Origin: CAVZZG01 sp963779685
Lineage (GTDB): Bacteria; Actinomycetota; Thermoleophilia; Gaiellales; F1-60-MAGs149
Direction of reading: 5' to 3'
Assembly (NCBI GenBank): GCA_963779685.1
Contig: CAVZZG010000001.1
Coordinates: 124,001 to 188,000, forward strand
DNA: 64,000 nucleotides
This document shows, piece after piece, positions 26,207-34,056 of this stretch. The translations under genes and the position numbers were made by a program. Position 1 is the first letter of the stretch, and every line of letters begins with the position of its first letter. Below the pieces are notes generated by a model. It saw nothing but the letters and a program-made list of their open reading frames with translations. It had not been told where the DNA came from and made no database searches.

Positions 26207-27175
26207 ATGTGCGGCAGTCTCGACTCGTTCGTCTTCGAACCGATCCTGGAGCGGGACGGGGTCTCCGTGTCCCGGAGCCCGTGGGGGCCGGATGACGAGA
26301 TCGGCCGCCTCAACTGGATCACCCCCGAGGCCACCGCCGACGTGCTCAGCAGCCTCGACGGCCGGCACGTCTTCGACCTGGCCGTCGAGTACTTCAAGGG
26401 CATGCCGTCCTGGACCGCCGCCGGCGATCCGCTGTACGACATCTGGATGACCCATACCCCGGACGGTGCCGTGATCGACGGCCTGGCCGGCGCCGAGCCG
26501 AGGCTCCTCGAGAAGTACAGCTACTCGGGGGACGCGATGCAGATGTACGTGCATTGCGGCACCCACCTCGACACGCTCAACCACTTCGGCCACTTCGGCA
26601 TGTACTGGAACGGCTGGACTGCGAAGCAGCACCTCGGCAGCCGCCACTGGCTCAAGGGAGGCGCCGAGCACTACCCGCCGATCATCGCGCGCGGCACGCT
26701 GCTCGACGTCGCCGGCCTCCACGGGGTCGACTGCCTGCCGCCGTGCTACGAGATCACGCCCGACGATCTGAAGGCGGCCGCGCGGCGTCAGGGCGTCGAG
26801 CCGCGTCCGCGCGAGATCGTCCACATCCGCACCGGGCGGATGACGGTCTGGCCCGACGTCCACGGCTACATCACGGATCAGCCCGGCATCGGCCTGCCCG
26901 CGGCCCGCTATCTCTGCGAGGAGGTCGGCGCCATGTGCATCGCGGGCGACAGCCTCAGCGTCGAGGTCGTCCCGAACCCCGACCCCGAGCTCTTCCTGCC
27001 CGTCCACTCGTACATGTTCTCGACCGCAGGAGCGCAGATCATCGAGGTCGTCAACTACGAGGAGCTCGCCGCCGAGGGGATCTGGCAGTTCGCGTTCCTG
27101 GGGTTTCCGCTGAAGCTGCGGGGCGCCACCGGCTCGCCGTTGCGTCCCGTAGCCGTGCCCTTACGCGCCGCATAG
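26207..27175 (+). CDS. Cyclase-family (kynurenine formamidase-like) hydrolase
   Basis: 322 residues. The metal-binding signature of the cyclase/kynurenine formamidase family is visible as HCGTHLDTLNHFG near residue 116, with an N-terminal GPDDEIGRLNWIT segment and a later GLPAARYLCEEVGAMCIAGD. Family members hydrolyse amides or cyclic imides (kynurenine formamidase, isatin hydrolase). The N-terminal 50 residues resemble the longer cyclase subfamily rather than the 210-residue formamidases. ATG 26207 has a strong GGAGGA Shine-Dalgarno (26195-26200), in contrast to many neighbours. The substrate is unknown; the nearby hydantoinase makes an amide-type substrate attractive. Confidence 0.87.
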   Translation: MCGSLDSFVFEPILERDGVSVSRSPWGPDDEIGRLNWITPEATADVLSSLDGRHVFDLAVEYFKGMPSWTAAGDPLYDIWMTHTPDGAVIDGLAGAEPRLLEKYSYSGDAMQMYVHCGTHLDTLNHFGHFGMYWNGWTAKQHLGSRHWLKGGAEHYPPIIARGTLLDVAGLHGVDCLPPCYEITPDDLKAAARRQGVEPRPREIVHIRTGRMTVWPDVHGYITDQPGIGLPAARYLCEEVGAMCIAGDSLSVEVVPNPDPELFLPVHSYMFSTAGAQIIEVVNYEELAAEGIWQFAFLGFPLKLRGATGSPLRPVAVPLRAA

Positions 27176-27181
27176 CTTCAA

Positions 27182-27856
27182 TCAGCGCTCGAGCTCGGTG
27201 ACGCCGTCGTCGCTCGCCACGTAGGCCACCGCCGCCATGCCGAGGAACAGGCCGTGCTCGACCACGCCCGGGATCGCGCCGATCGCGGCCGCGACTCCGG
27301 ACGGATCACCCAGGCCGCCCGCGAACGCGCAGTCGAGGATGACGTTGCCTTCGTCGGTTCGGAAGTCCCGCAGGGTCGGCGTGCAACCGAGGGCTGCCAG
27401 CGCTCGCCGGCAGACGGCCGTGGCGAACGGGATCACCTCGACCGGGACGGGCGACCGGCTGCCGAGGCGGTCGACCAGCTTGGAGTCGTCGGCCACGATC
27501 ACCACGCGCCGAGCGGCCGACGCCACGATCTTCTCACGCAGCAGTGCGCCGCCAAGGCCCTTGACCAGATCGAGCTGGGGGTCGATCTCGTCCGCCCCGT
27601 CGATGGCGACGTCGAGCTCGGGCTCCTCGTCGAGCGTCGCCAGCGGGACACCCAGCGAGCGCGCGAGCGCCGCCGTCGCCTCTGAAGTCGGCACCCCGAC
27701 GATGCGCTCCAGATCGCCGGCCTCCAGGCGCCGTGCGATCGCGCGGACGACGTGGACCGCGGTCGATCCGGTGCCGAGCCCCAGCCGCATGCCGCTGCCG
27801 ACCTCCGCCGCCACGGCCGCCTCTGCGGCAGAGTGCTTGAGCTGGTCGGCGTTCAT
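27182..27856 (-). CDS. rpiA: Ribose-5-phosphate isomerase A
   Basis: 224 residues, full length. It interconverts ribose 5-phosphate and ribulose 5-phosphate. Signatures are GLGTGSTAVHVVRAI (phosphate loop), DVAIDGADEIDPQLDLVKG with the catalytic Asp pair, and GGALLREKIVASAA with the Lys. The ATG overlaps the stop of the DUF815 ATPase gene (ATGA). It is the last gene of a three-gene minus-strand unit led by an agmatinase-like gene, an unusual companion for a pentose-phosphate enzyme. Confidence 0.96.
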   Translation of the reverse strand: MNADQLKHSAAEAAVAAEVGSGMRLGLGTGSTAVHVVRAIARRLEAGDLERIVGVPTSEATAALARSLGVPLATLDEEPELDVAIDGADEIDPQLDLVKGLGGALLREKIVASAARRVVIVADDSKLVDRLGSRSPVPVEVIPFATAVCRRALAALGCTPTLRDFRTDEGNVILDCAFAGGLGDPSGVAAAIGAIPGVVEHGLFLGMAAVAYVASDDGVTELER

Positions 27857-28986
27857 GGCGTGTACTGGGCGGCGAACTGATGGGCCGTGCGGGGGCGGGG
27901 ACCGGCGCCGGTGCGGGCGTACCGCAGCGCGGCATCGGCGGCGTCCTCGGGCACCTCGCCGAGGCGGTCGCGCAGCAGGCGCAGCGCGATCTGCAGGTAC
28001 CAGTCCTCGCCACGGATGTCGAAGCGGACCCGCCGGCCGAAACGGTTGGCCAGCGCGACCTTCTCGCCCCGCGCCTCCTCCTCGTCGAGCTCGTCGGCGC
28101 GCTCCGAGTGCGTCTGGTGCGTGAGGTTGATCCGGTTGGAGGTCGCCCAGACCAGGACGTTCACCGGCCGGGCGCGGACGCCGCCCTCGAGCGCTGCGCG
28201 GAGCTCGCGGTCGGCGCGCCGGGCGTCGTCGAAGACGAGGTCGTCGAGGAAGACGAGGCAGCGTGGACCGTCTCCGTCGACCTCGTCGAAGACCCGGTCG
28301 ATGTGCTCGATCTGATCGCGCGCGACCTGGATCAGGCGCACCGAGGCGTTCGCCCGGGCGCAGGCCCGCACCGTCGCCGACTTGCCGGTGCCGGGCGGGC
28401 CGTACAGGAGCGCGTCGTTGGGCGACCCACCGGCCGCGAAGCTCACGAGGTCGTCCAGCAAGGGTCGGCGTAGCTCCTCGCGGCCCTCCAGATCCGAGAG
28501 CGCGACCGGATCGGGATGCGGGATCCCGTGCAGACCGGCCCCGTCGAAGCGCAGCACTCGATGGAGCGCCAGCGGCCCGCAGCCGTGGTGGCAGTGGAAG
28601 TCCGCGACGGCCTCGGCGTGGCTACCCCAGCTGGCGGTCTCGCACAGGGCTCCCACGAGGTCCGTCGAGGGCCCGGCCTCCTCGGCGGTGCCACCGAACC
28701 GCAGGCCGATGTCCGCATGGGCCAGCGCGCCGAGGGCGGCGAGATCGCCCGCCGCGACGGCGAGCCGGTCCGTGTCGATGGTGCCGGCCCGGGCTGCCCG
28801 CGCGAAGGGCCCGGCCGAACCGGCCACGCGCCGCGCCATCGCCTGTGCGAGCCCGCACCCCTCGTCGAACAGGAGACGTTCGACGTGCACCCGGGCCTCG
28901 GCATCGCCGCCGGCGGCCGCGCGCGCGGCCGCCACCAGCGGGTCGTCCGCGAGGTCGGCGTACGCGACCAGCGGGCGGTCGCTCAA
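27853..28986 (-). CDS. DUF815-family AAA ATPase
   Basis: 377 residues from TTG 28986. An N-terminal helical region of about 170 residues contains an HCHHGCG cluster. The AAA core follows, with Walker A LLYGPPGTGKSATVRA (about residue 200), Walker B CLVFLDDLVFD, sensor 1 VLVWATSNRINL and a C-terminal arginine region NRFGRRVRFDIRGEDW. This is the DUF815 family of single-domain AAA ATPases, whose substrate is not established. TTG 28986 overlaps the agmatinase stop, and the stop overlaps the rpiA start; a GTG about 20 codons downstream is an alternative start. The flanking overlaps indicate one polycistronic message. Confidence 0.87.
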   Translation of the reverse strand: MSDRPLVAYADLADDPLVAAARAAAGGDAEARVHVERLLFDEGCGLAQAMARRVAGSAGPFARAARAGTIDTDRLAVAAGDLAALGALAHADIGLRFGGTAEEAGPSTDLVGALCETASWGSHAEAVADFHCHHGCGPLALHRVLRFDGAGLHGIPHPDPVALSDLEGREELRRPLLDDLVSFAAGGSPNDALLYGPPGTGKSATVRACARANASVRLIQVARDQIEHIDRVFDEVDGDGPRCLVFLDDLVFDDARRADRELRAALEGGVRARPVNVLVWATSNRINLTHQTHSERADELDEEEARGEKVALANRFGRRVRFDIRGEDWYLQIALRLLRDRLGEVPEDAADAALRYARTGAGPRPRTAHQFAAQYTP

Positions 28987-29969
28987 GAGCGCTCCGGTGC
29001 GGCCGGCCGCCCGCTCCGCCGGAGTGCGATGCCGCCGAGCGTCTCGAGCACGATCCGGTGGCCCGCCATGGCGGTGACGTCCGCGTGGTCGTAGGGCGGC
29101 GAGACCTCGACCAGGTCCATCGCGCACAGGTCGAGCTCGCTGCTGATCGTGCGGGCGGCCCAGAGCAGTTCCCGCGTGGCGAGCCCGCCGGGCTCGGGTG
29201 TGCCCGTGCCGGGCGCGAACGCCGGGTCGAGAGAGTCGATGTCGATCGTGAGGTACGTGCGGGGAGCGCGGGTGCGGGCGTGCTCGATCGCATCGCGGAC
29301 GACCGGGCCGATCCCGCGTTCGATCACCTGCGCCATGGTGTGCCACGTGAAGCCCTGCGACCGCATCCAGTCGAACTCCTCCGGGAACGGCCACGCGCCG
29401 CGCAGCCCGATCTGGACGATGTTGGCGCCATCGAGGTGACCGTCTCGGACGGCCTTCGAGAACGGCGTCCCGTGGGGTGTCTCGAGGTCCGACAGGCCGG
29501 TGTCGGCGTGCGTGTCGAAGTGAATCACCGAGTAGCCGTCGCGGCCGTACCGCTCCGCCAGCACCTGCAGGGTGGGGTAGGAGAGCGAGTGATCGCCGCC
29601 CAGGACGACCGGCACGGCCCCGGCGGCGAGTACCGCACCCAGTGCCTCGCGCAGGAGATCGTGCGACGCGGCGAGCCGCGACGGGATGGCCGGGATGTCG
29701 CCGTAGTCGACGACCTTGAGGCTCGTCAGCGGATCGATGCCGAGTTCCATGTTCGGCCGTTCGGCGGGCAATGCCACGTCCTCCGCCATCCGGATCGCCC
29801 GCGGTCCGAACCGCGTGCCCGGCCGGTACGAGACGCCCTCGTCGAAGGGCGCCCCGACGACGACGACGTCGGCCCCGGCGAGCCCGGCCGGGTCGAGCAC
29901 CAGCGGCACGCGGCAGAAGGTGACGCCGACGCCGGCATAGCCTGGTTCGTAGTCGCGAAACGGACGCAT
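28983..29969 (-). CDS. Agmatinase/arginase-family ureohydrolase
   Basis: 328 residues. The binuclear manganese ligands are in place: VVLGGDHSLSYPT, FDTHADT (the usual motif is DAHxD, with Thr here in place of Ala) and LTIDIDSLDPAFAPGTGTPEPGG. An N-terminal GVSYRPGTRFGPRAIR matches agmatinases and guanidino-acid hydrolases more than arginases. It hydrolyses a guanidino compound to urea and an amine; agmatine is the default guess. ATG 29969 is preceded on the minus strand by TAGACT (29976-29981) ending 6 nt upstream, so it probably leads the operon as a leaderless gene. Confidence 0.92.
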   Translation of the reverse strand: MRPFRDYEPGYAGVGVTFCRVPLVLDPAGLAGADVVVVGAPFDEGVSYRPGTRFGPRAIRMAEDVALPAERPNMELGIDPLTSLKVVDYGDIPAIPSRLAASHDLLREALGAVLAAGAVPVVLGGDHSLSYPTLQVLAERYGRDGYSVIHFDTHADTGLSDLETPHGTPFSKAVRDGHLDGANIVQIGLRGAWPFPEEFDWMRSQGFTWHTMAQVIERGIGPVVRDAIEHARTRAPRTYLTIDIDSLDPAFAPGTGTPEPGGLATRELLWAARTISSELDLCAMDLVEVSPPYDHADVTAMAGHRIVLETLGGIALRRSGRPAAPERS

Positions 29970-30009
29970 GCTGCGAGTCTACCGACCGCGTTAGCGTAGG
30001 ATGTCCGTT

Positions 30010-30234
30010 ATGGAAGCCTCGACGACCGCACGCACCGCAAGCGTCTTCATCTGCAAGGACGGCCACCGCACCATCTCGCTCTGGAGCGTGCCGGAACGCT
30101 GCGGCCACGTGCGGGTGCGATCGCAGGGTCCGTGCGGTCTCACGGTCGTGCCGCTGGCCGACGCGCCCGCCGACGCCCGCGAGAAGATGATGAACCCGCT
30201 GAAGGCGTCGAAGAAGGCAGCGAAGAAGAAGTGA
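30010..30234 (+). CDS. Small basic-tailed hypothetical protein
   Basis: 74 residues of unknown function. It has a possible beta-strand pair with three cysteines (FICKDGHRTIS, ERCGHVRV, QGPCGLTV) and ends in a lysine-rich tail (MMNPLKASKKAAKKK). ATG 30010 is preferred over 30001 because TAGGAT (29997-30002) ends 7 nt upstream. It is divergent from the agmatinase gene, and its stop overlaps the next start. Confidence 0.65.
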   Translation: MEASTTARTASVFICKDGHRTISLWSVPERCGHVRVRSQGPCGLTVVPLADAPADAREKMMNPLKASKKAAKKK

Positions 30235-30479
30235 GCCACGAGTTCGGCTGGATGGCGGCCCTCCAGGACGGCGAGCGCGCCGCTGTCGCTTACACCGAGC
30301 CAGGCACCATGCTCGACGATGGCGACTGGTATCTCGATGCGACCAGCCCGAAGCGCGGACCCGTGCTGGCGATGGAAGGCGAGAAGGTGCCCGTCGGCGG
30401 CGTCTACATCGTTCGCTCGAGCACCGACGGCGCCCTCTGGGACCGTCTCCAGGCCGCCGCCTCCGGCAAGCTGACCTAG
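30231..30479 (+). CDS. Small hypothetical protein
   Basis: 82 residues, unknown. GTG 30231 overlaps the stop of the preceding small gene (GTGA), so the two are coupled. The sequence is mixed beta (WYLDATSPKRG, VGGVYIVRSSTDG) without membrane segments, signal peptide or recognised motif. The coupling and normal codon pattern support it being real, but no role can be suggested. Confidence 0.6.
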   Translation: MSHEFGWMAALQDGERAAVAYTEPGTMLDDGDWYLDATSPKRGPVLAMEGEKVPVGGVYIVRSSTDGALWDRLQAAASGKLT

Positions 30480-30491
30480 CGCCGCCCGGGC

Positions 30492-30890
30492 GCGGCCTGC
30501 GAATTTCGCGGCACGGCACGCAACGCCGCACGCGACCTTCCGCGCGCATTCGGGCGCGCTGCGTCACGAACCCGCGAGGGCGCCTCCCGTGAGCGGCCTG
30601 CGAATTTCGCGGCACGGCACGCAACGTCGCACGTGACGGCGCGCGCGAAATCGGCGACTGCCCGTCCGTGGGTTGCGGGTGCGGCGGCCGGCGGCCGCAT
30701 CGGCACCTCACACGGAAGGCGCACGAGCAGTGGAGTGCGGCGTTGCGTGCCGTGCCGCGAAACCCGCGCTGGAGAGCGGACGGCCCCCGGGCGGCGTTCG
30801 CTCTCGCGGCCGGGCGGCGGTGGCGGGGCCGGCGCAACGGTCACGGAGGGCGCGCGCAGCGTGACGTGCGGCGTTGCGTGCCGTGCCGCG
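30492..30890. repeat. Four copies of a GC-rich repeat in a 417-bp gene-free stretch
   Basis: The interval 30480-30896 has no convincing gene. It holds four copies of a 25-bp core CGCGGCACGGCACGCAACGC+CGCAC. Two are in plus orientation, as 45-bp units at 30492-30536 and 30593-30637 that differ at two positions. Two are inverted, with cores at 30735-30759 and 30866-30890. Flanks of the inverted copies (ACGGA-GGCGC) are also similar. Each unit has a short stem (GCGGC...GCCGC). The layout is two direct copies followed by two inverted copies. Confidence 0.85.
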
Positions 30891-30896
30891 AACGCC

Positions 30897-31934
30897 TCAG
30901 CCGGCGTGTAGCCAGGCCTCGAGCGTGCGCACGAGGTTCGGCACCGCGTCGAGGTGGGCGATCTCGCAGCCGTGGGTGTTGTCGGTGGCGGCGCAGAGGC
31001 AGGCGGCCTTCGCGACGTGCCCTCGCAGCAGGGCGTTCGAGGCGTCCGATCCGTAGCGGTCGACGACGACGTGCCGCGGCGAGAGACCGGTGGAGCGAGC
31101 GGCGGCGGCCAGCTCCCGGCCGAGCCCGTGGTGCAGCTGCGTGCGCGCGTCGCCCTCGATCAGCACCGGGTCGGCCGTGCACTCCGCGAGCCCGTACTCG
31201 GCGGCGGTCGGGGCGACCTCGACCGCGACCAGCGTGTCGGCGGCCGAGCGGGCGGCGAAGTAGCCGATGCCCTCGCAGCCGATCTCCTCGCGCGTCGAGA
31301 ACACGAGCTCGACGTCGCCGCGGGGGCGCAGCGGCCGGCCCGCGAGCAGCACGAGCACGGCGACGGCGATCTTGTCGTCGAGCGCGGGGCAGGCGAGGAA
31401 CGCGTCATCCGCGCCGAGCCGCACCGGCGTCCGGCGACTTCCCGGCAGCGTGGCACGGGTTCCGGGTCTCACGCACGCCGCCTCCAGCTCGGCGGCCGTC
31501 CGCTTGGTCTCGACCCACGCGTCGGCCCACGTCACGCCCTTCGCATCGTCGATCTGGGCGCGCTGCGGTGACTCTCGCGAGACGTGGCGCGACCCGAACG
31601 ACAGCACGCCCCGCACGTCGCCGGCGTCGCCCAGGAGATCCAGCGGACCCTCGCCCCAGATCCACGGGTGCGCGTCGCCGACGGCAACGAGGCGGATGCG
31701 GCCGTCAGGCTCGACGCGCTTCACCATCGCCCCGATCTCGTCCTTGTGCGCCGCGATCATGACGGGCGCGGCGCCCGCCGATCCGGCGATCCGCAGCACC
31801 CGGTTACCCGCGGCGTCGGACTCGAGCCCGGGGATGCGCGCGTCGAGCCACGCATCGATCTCCGCCTCCCGCCCGGACGGGCAGCGCAGGTGTGCCAGCT
31901 CGGCAAGCAGATCGGCCACAAGGTCGCGATTCAC
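30897..31934 (-). CDS. M42-family aminopeptidase
   Basis: 345 residues, typical for M42 (TET/DNPEP-like, FrvX) metallopeptidases. Metal-ligand segments are visible: AAHKDEIGAMV (His and Asp near residue 65), CPALDDKIAVAVLV (bridging Asp), FSTREEIGCEG (general-base Glu and ligand Glu), a later VAVEVAPT, and a C-terminal THGCEIAHLDA. It would trim peptides as a cytosolic oligomer. GTG 31934 is supported by TACGCT (31942-31947) ending 7 nt upstream on the minus strand. It is divergent from the sugar-uptake operon, with 59 bases between starts. Confidence 0.88.
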   Translation of the reverse strand: MNRDLVADLLAELAHLRCPSGREAEIDAWLDARIPGLESDAAGNRVLRIAGSAGAAPVMIAAHKDEIGAMVKRVEPDGRIRLVAVGDAHPWIWGEGPLDLLGDAGDVRGVLSFGSRHVSRESPQRAQIDDAKGVTWADAWVETKRTAAELEAACVRPGTRATLPGSRRTPVRLGADDAFLACPALDDKIAVAVLVLLAGRPLRPRGDVELVFSTREEIGCEGIGYFAARSAADTLVAVEVAPTAAEYGLAECTADPVLIEGDARTQLHHGLGRELAAAARSTGLSPRHVVVDRYGSDASNALLRGHVAKAACLCAATDNTHGCEIAHLDAVPNLVRTLEAWLHAG

Positions 31935-31957
31935 GGGCGAGAGCGTACCCGCTGCCC

Positions 31958-31986
31958 TTGACAGCGGTCGGCCGTCCCGCAAGAAT
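31958..31986 (+). promoter_or_regulatory. Promoter of the sugar/polyol operon
   Basis: TTGACA (31958-31963), a perfect -35, is followed after 17 bp by AAGAAT (31981-31986). The -10 ends 7 nt before TTG 31994, which places the transcript start at or next to the start codon. Confidence 0.7.
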
Positions 31987-31993
31987 CGGGCGG

Positions 31994-32007
31994 TTGGATC
32001 GTTCCAA
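31994..32007. promoter_or_regulatory. LacI-type operator
   Basis: TTGGATCGTTCCAA is a near-perfect palindrome (arms TTGGA/TCCAA, central CG), the usual form of LacI/GalR-family sites. It lies immediately downstream of the predicted -10 box and overlaps the first codons, so a bound repressor would block initiation. The LacI regulator is encoded third in the operon. Confidence 0.75.
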
Positions 32008-33106
32008 TTCTCGGAGGCTGCGAGTCGGGCTGGTCGGGGCGGGCCTGGTGGGACAGGCAGAGCACGCCTTCTTCCTGTGGGAGGAGCGCGCCCTCTTCGA
32101 GTTCTGCGCGGTGGCCGACGCCTCGCCACGGGTTCGGGCGGCGGTCGGCGATCGCTACGGCCTCGAGCACCGCGTCGCGACCGTCGCCGAGCTAGCCGGG
32201 GCGGGACTCGATGCGATCGTCTGCGCGGCGCCCGATCCGTTCCATCCCGGGCTCGTCGAGGCCGCACTCGATCTGGGTCTCAACGTCCTCTGCGAGAAGC
32301 CGCTGGCACTGACGGTCGAGCTGTGCGATCGCGTCATCGCCGCCCGCGACCGCACCGGGCTGATCGTCCAGGTCGGGTACATGAAGCGGTTCGATCCGGC
32401 CGTGCTGCGGCTGTACGACCTGCTGCCCGACCGGATCGAGGATGTCCGGTACATCTCGGTCGAGGTGAACGATCCGGACCACGAGCCGTTCGTCGCCCAC
32501 CTCCCGATGACCTGGCCGGACGACATCCCGCAGGAGCTGCGTGCCGAGGCGCGCGCACTCGGTGCCGCCCAGGTGCGGACCGCGGCGGGTCGCGAGCCGG
32601 ACGAGGCCGGCGCCCGGGCACTGACGGGCGGGTTCCTCTCGGCCCTCGTGCACGACGTCGCCGTCATCCACGGCATCCTGCGGCGCCTCGGCGTCGCGCT
32701 GCCTGACCGCGTCGACCACGGCGGCTACTTCGACGAGGGCCGTGGGGTGCAGCTCGGGTTCGGCCTGCCGGGCGGCGGGCGGGTGTCGATGACCCACCTC
32801 AACCTGCCCGGTGTCGCCGACTACACCGAACGGATCACGGTCTACTGCGCCGATCGCATCATCGAGCTGGTGTTCCCCGCGCCCTACCTGCGCCACGCTC
32901 CCACCCGGCTCACCGTGCGCCGCACCGATGGCGACCTTGGCCTCGAGACGGTCCGTGTGCGGCCGAGCTACGAGGAGGCATTCCGGTCCGAGCTGCGTGC
33001 ATTCCACGCCGCGGTCTGCGGCCTGGCACCCTGTGAGACGACTCCCGAGCAGGGCCGCGCCGACGTCGCCCTGCTGCTCGATGCCGCACGGAGGGCCATG
33101 GCGTGA
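31994..33106 (+). CDS. Gfo/Idh/MocA-family oxidoreductase
   Basis: 370 residues from TTG 31994. The NAD(P)-binding Rossmann motif GLVGAGLVG starts near residue 11 and the EKP motif reads LNVLCEKPLAL. The C-terminal alpha/beta domain follows, with a possible catalytic His in LVHDVAVIHGILRR. Such enzymes oxidise sugars, inositols or sugar acids. TTG is unusual, but no later start keeps the Rossmann fold, and a promoter -10 ends 7 nt before it. It leads a seven-gene operon with an isomerase, a LacI regulator and an ABC importer, so it probably acts on the imported carbohydrate. Confidence 0.88.
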   Translation: MDRSNSRRLRVGLVGAGLVGQAEHAFFLWEERALFEFCAVADASPRVRAAVGDRYGLEHRVATVAELAGAGLDAIVCAAPDPFHPGLVEAALDLGLNVLCEKPLALTVELCDRVIAARDRTGLIVQVGYMKRFDPAVLRLYDLLPDRIEDVRYISVEVNDPDHEPFVAHLPMTWPDDIPQELRAEARALGAAQVRTAAGREPDEAGARALTGGFLSALVHDVAVIHGILRRLGVALPDRVDHGGYFDEGRGVQLGFGLPGGGRVSMTHLNLPGVADYTERITVYCADRIIELVFPAPYLRHAPTRLTVRRTDGDLGLETVRVRPSYEEAFRSELRAFHAAVCGLAPCETTPEQGRADVALLLDAARRAMA

Positions 33107-34056
33107 GAATCGGGCTGTACTCCGACGCGCTCCCTCATCTCGACCGACCCGCGCTGTTCGCATTCTGCGCCGATCGCGGGATCACCGACGTCGAACTCGG
33201 TGTCGGCACCTGGGGGCCGGATCCTCGGCCGCATCTCGACCTGGCGCGGCTGCTGCGGGAGGCCTCGGCGCGGGACGCCCTGGCCGGGGAGCTGCGCGAT
33301 CATGGCCTCGGCCTCTCGTGCGTGAACGCGGCCGGGAACGTCCTGCACCCCGACCCGGCCCAGCGCGCCGACGCCCAGGGCCGGCTCCGGGGCGCCGTGG
33401 AGCTCGCGCACCTGCTGGGCGTGGACACCGTCGTGACCATGAGCGGCTGTCCCGGCGGTCGCACCGGCGGCCCGCTCGGCGTCTTCGCGGTGTGGTCGAC
33501 CTGCGCCGATGACGAGGCCCTCTGGGAGTGGCAGTTCGCGAACGAGGTGGCGCCGTTCTGGGGCGGGATCTCCCGCTGGATGGACGAGGTTGCACCCGGG
33601 GTGACGATCTGCCTCGAGCTGCACCCCGGCGTCGCGGTGTTCAACGCGGCTGGATTCCTGCGGCTCGCGGACGTGACCGGCCGCAACGTCGGCGTGAACC
33701 TCGACCCGAGCCACTTCTGGTGGCAGGGCATCGACCCGGTCAGGGTGGTCGAGGCGGTCGGCGACCGGATCGGCTACGCCCACGGCAAGGACACGCTGAT
33801 CCATGCCGATCGGGTCGCGCTGCACGGCGTACTGGATTACCGCTTCCCGGTCGATCCCGACGAGGCCGCCTGGCACTTCGCCGCGGTCGGGGACGGGCAC
33901 ACGGACGCGGACTGGGCCCGGCTGCTTGCGGCAATGCGGTCGGCGGGGTACGACGGGGTCGTCTCGATCGAGCACGAGGACCCGCGGCTCTCGGCGGAAG
34001 CGGGCGTGACCCGCTCGGCGGAGGGCCTGCGGCGCGCGCTGGAGTTGCTCGCGTGA
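33103..34056 (+). CDS. Sugar phosphate isomerase/epimerase-like TIM barrel protein
   Basis: 317 residues of the AP endonuclease 2 / xylose isomerase-like family. The N terminus MRIGLYSDALPHL, ICLELHPGVAVFN (metal-ligand Glu and His), GVNLDPSHFWWQGID and IGYAHGKDTLI with VSIEHEDP show the metal-binding barrel strand ends. Inosose isomerases and hydroxypyruvate isomerase are relatives. GTG 33103 overlaps the MocA stop (GTGA). With the neighbouring dehydrogenase it suggests an inositol-like or keto-sugar pathway, though the substrate cannot be named. Confidence 0.9.
   Translation: MRIGLYSDALPHLDRPALFAFCADRGITDVELGVGTWGPDPRPHLDLARLLREASARDALAGELRDHGLGLSCVNAAGNVLHPDPAQRADAQGRLRGAVELAHLLGVDTVVTMSGCPGGRTGGPLGVFAVWSTCADDEALWEWQFANEVAPFWGGISRWMDEVAPGVTICLELHPGVAVFNAAGFLRLADVTGRNVGVNLDPSHFWWQGIDPVRVVEAVGDRIGYAHGKDTLIHADRVALHGVLDYRFPVDPDEAAWHFAAVGDGHTDADWARLLAAMRSAGYDGVVSIEHEDPRLSAEAGVTRSAEGLRRALELLA

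Noticed and set aside
28987..30837. N-terminal extension of the DUF815 ATPase frame up to 30837
   Set aside because: The extension is antisense to or overlaps the agmatinase gene in another frame and runs into the repeat patch; TTG 28986 gives the expected protein.
30476..30844. Open frames of 60-120 codons in the repeat patch (both strands)
   Set aside because: They arise from the GC-rich repeats, with recurrent RHGTQRR / CRAAK-type translations of the repeat core, no start signals and no protein-like composition.
30492..30890. CRISPR array
   Set aside because: Only four units, in mixed orientation, with spacings of about 100, 140 and 130 bases; no cas genes.
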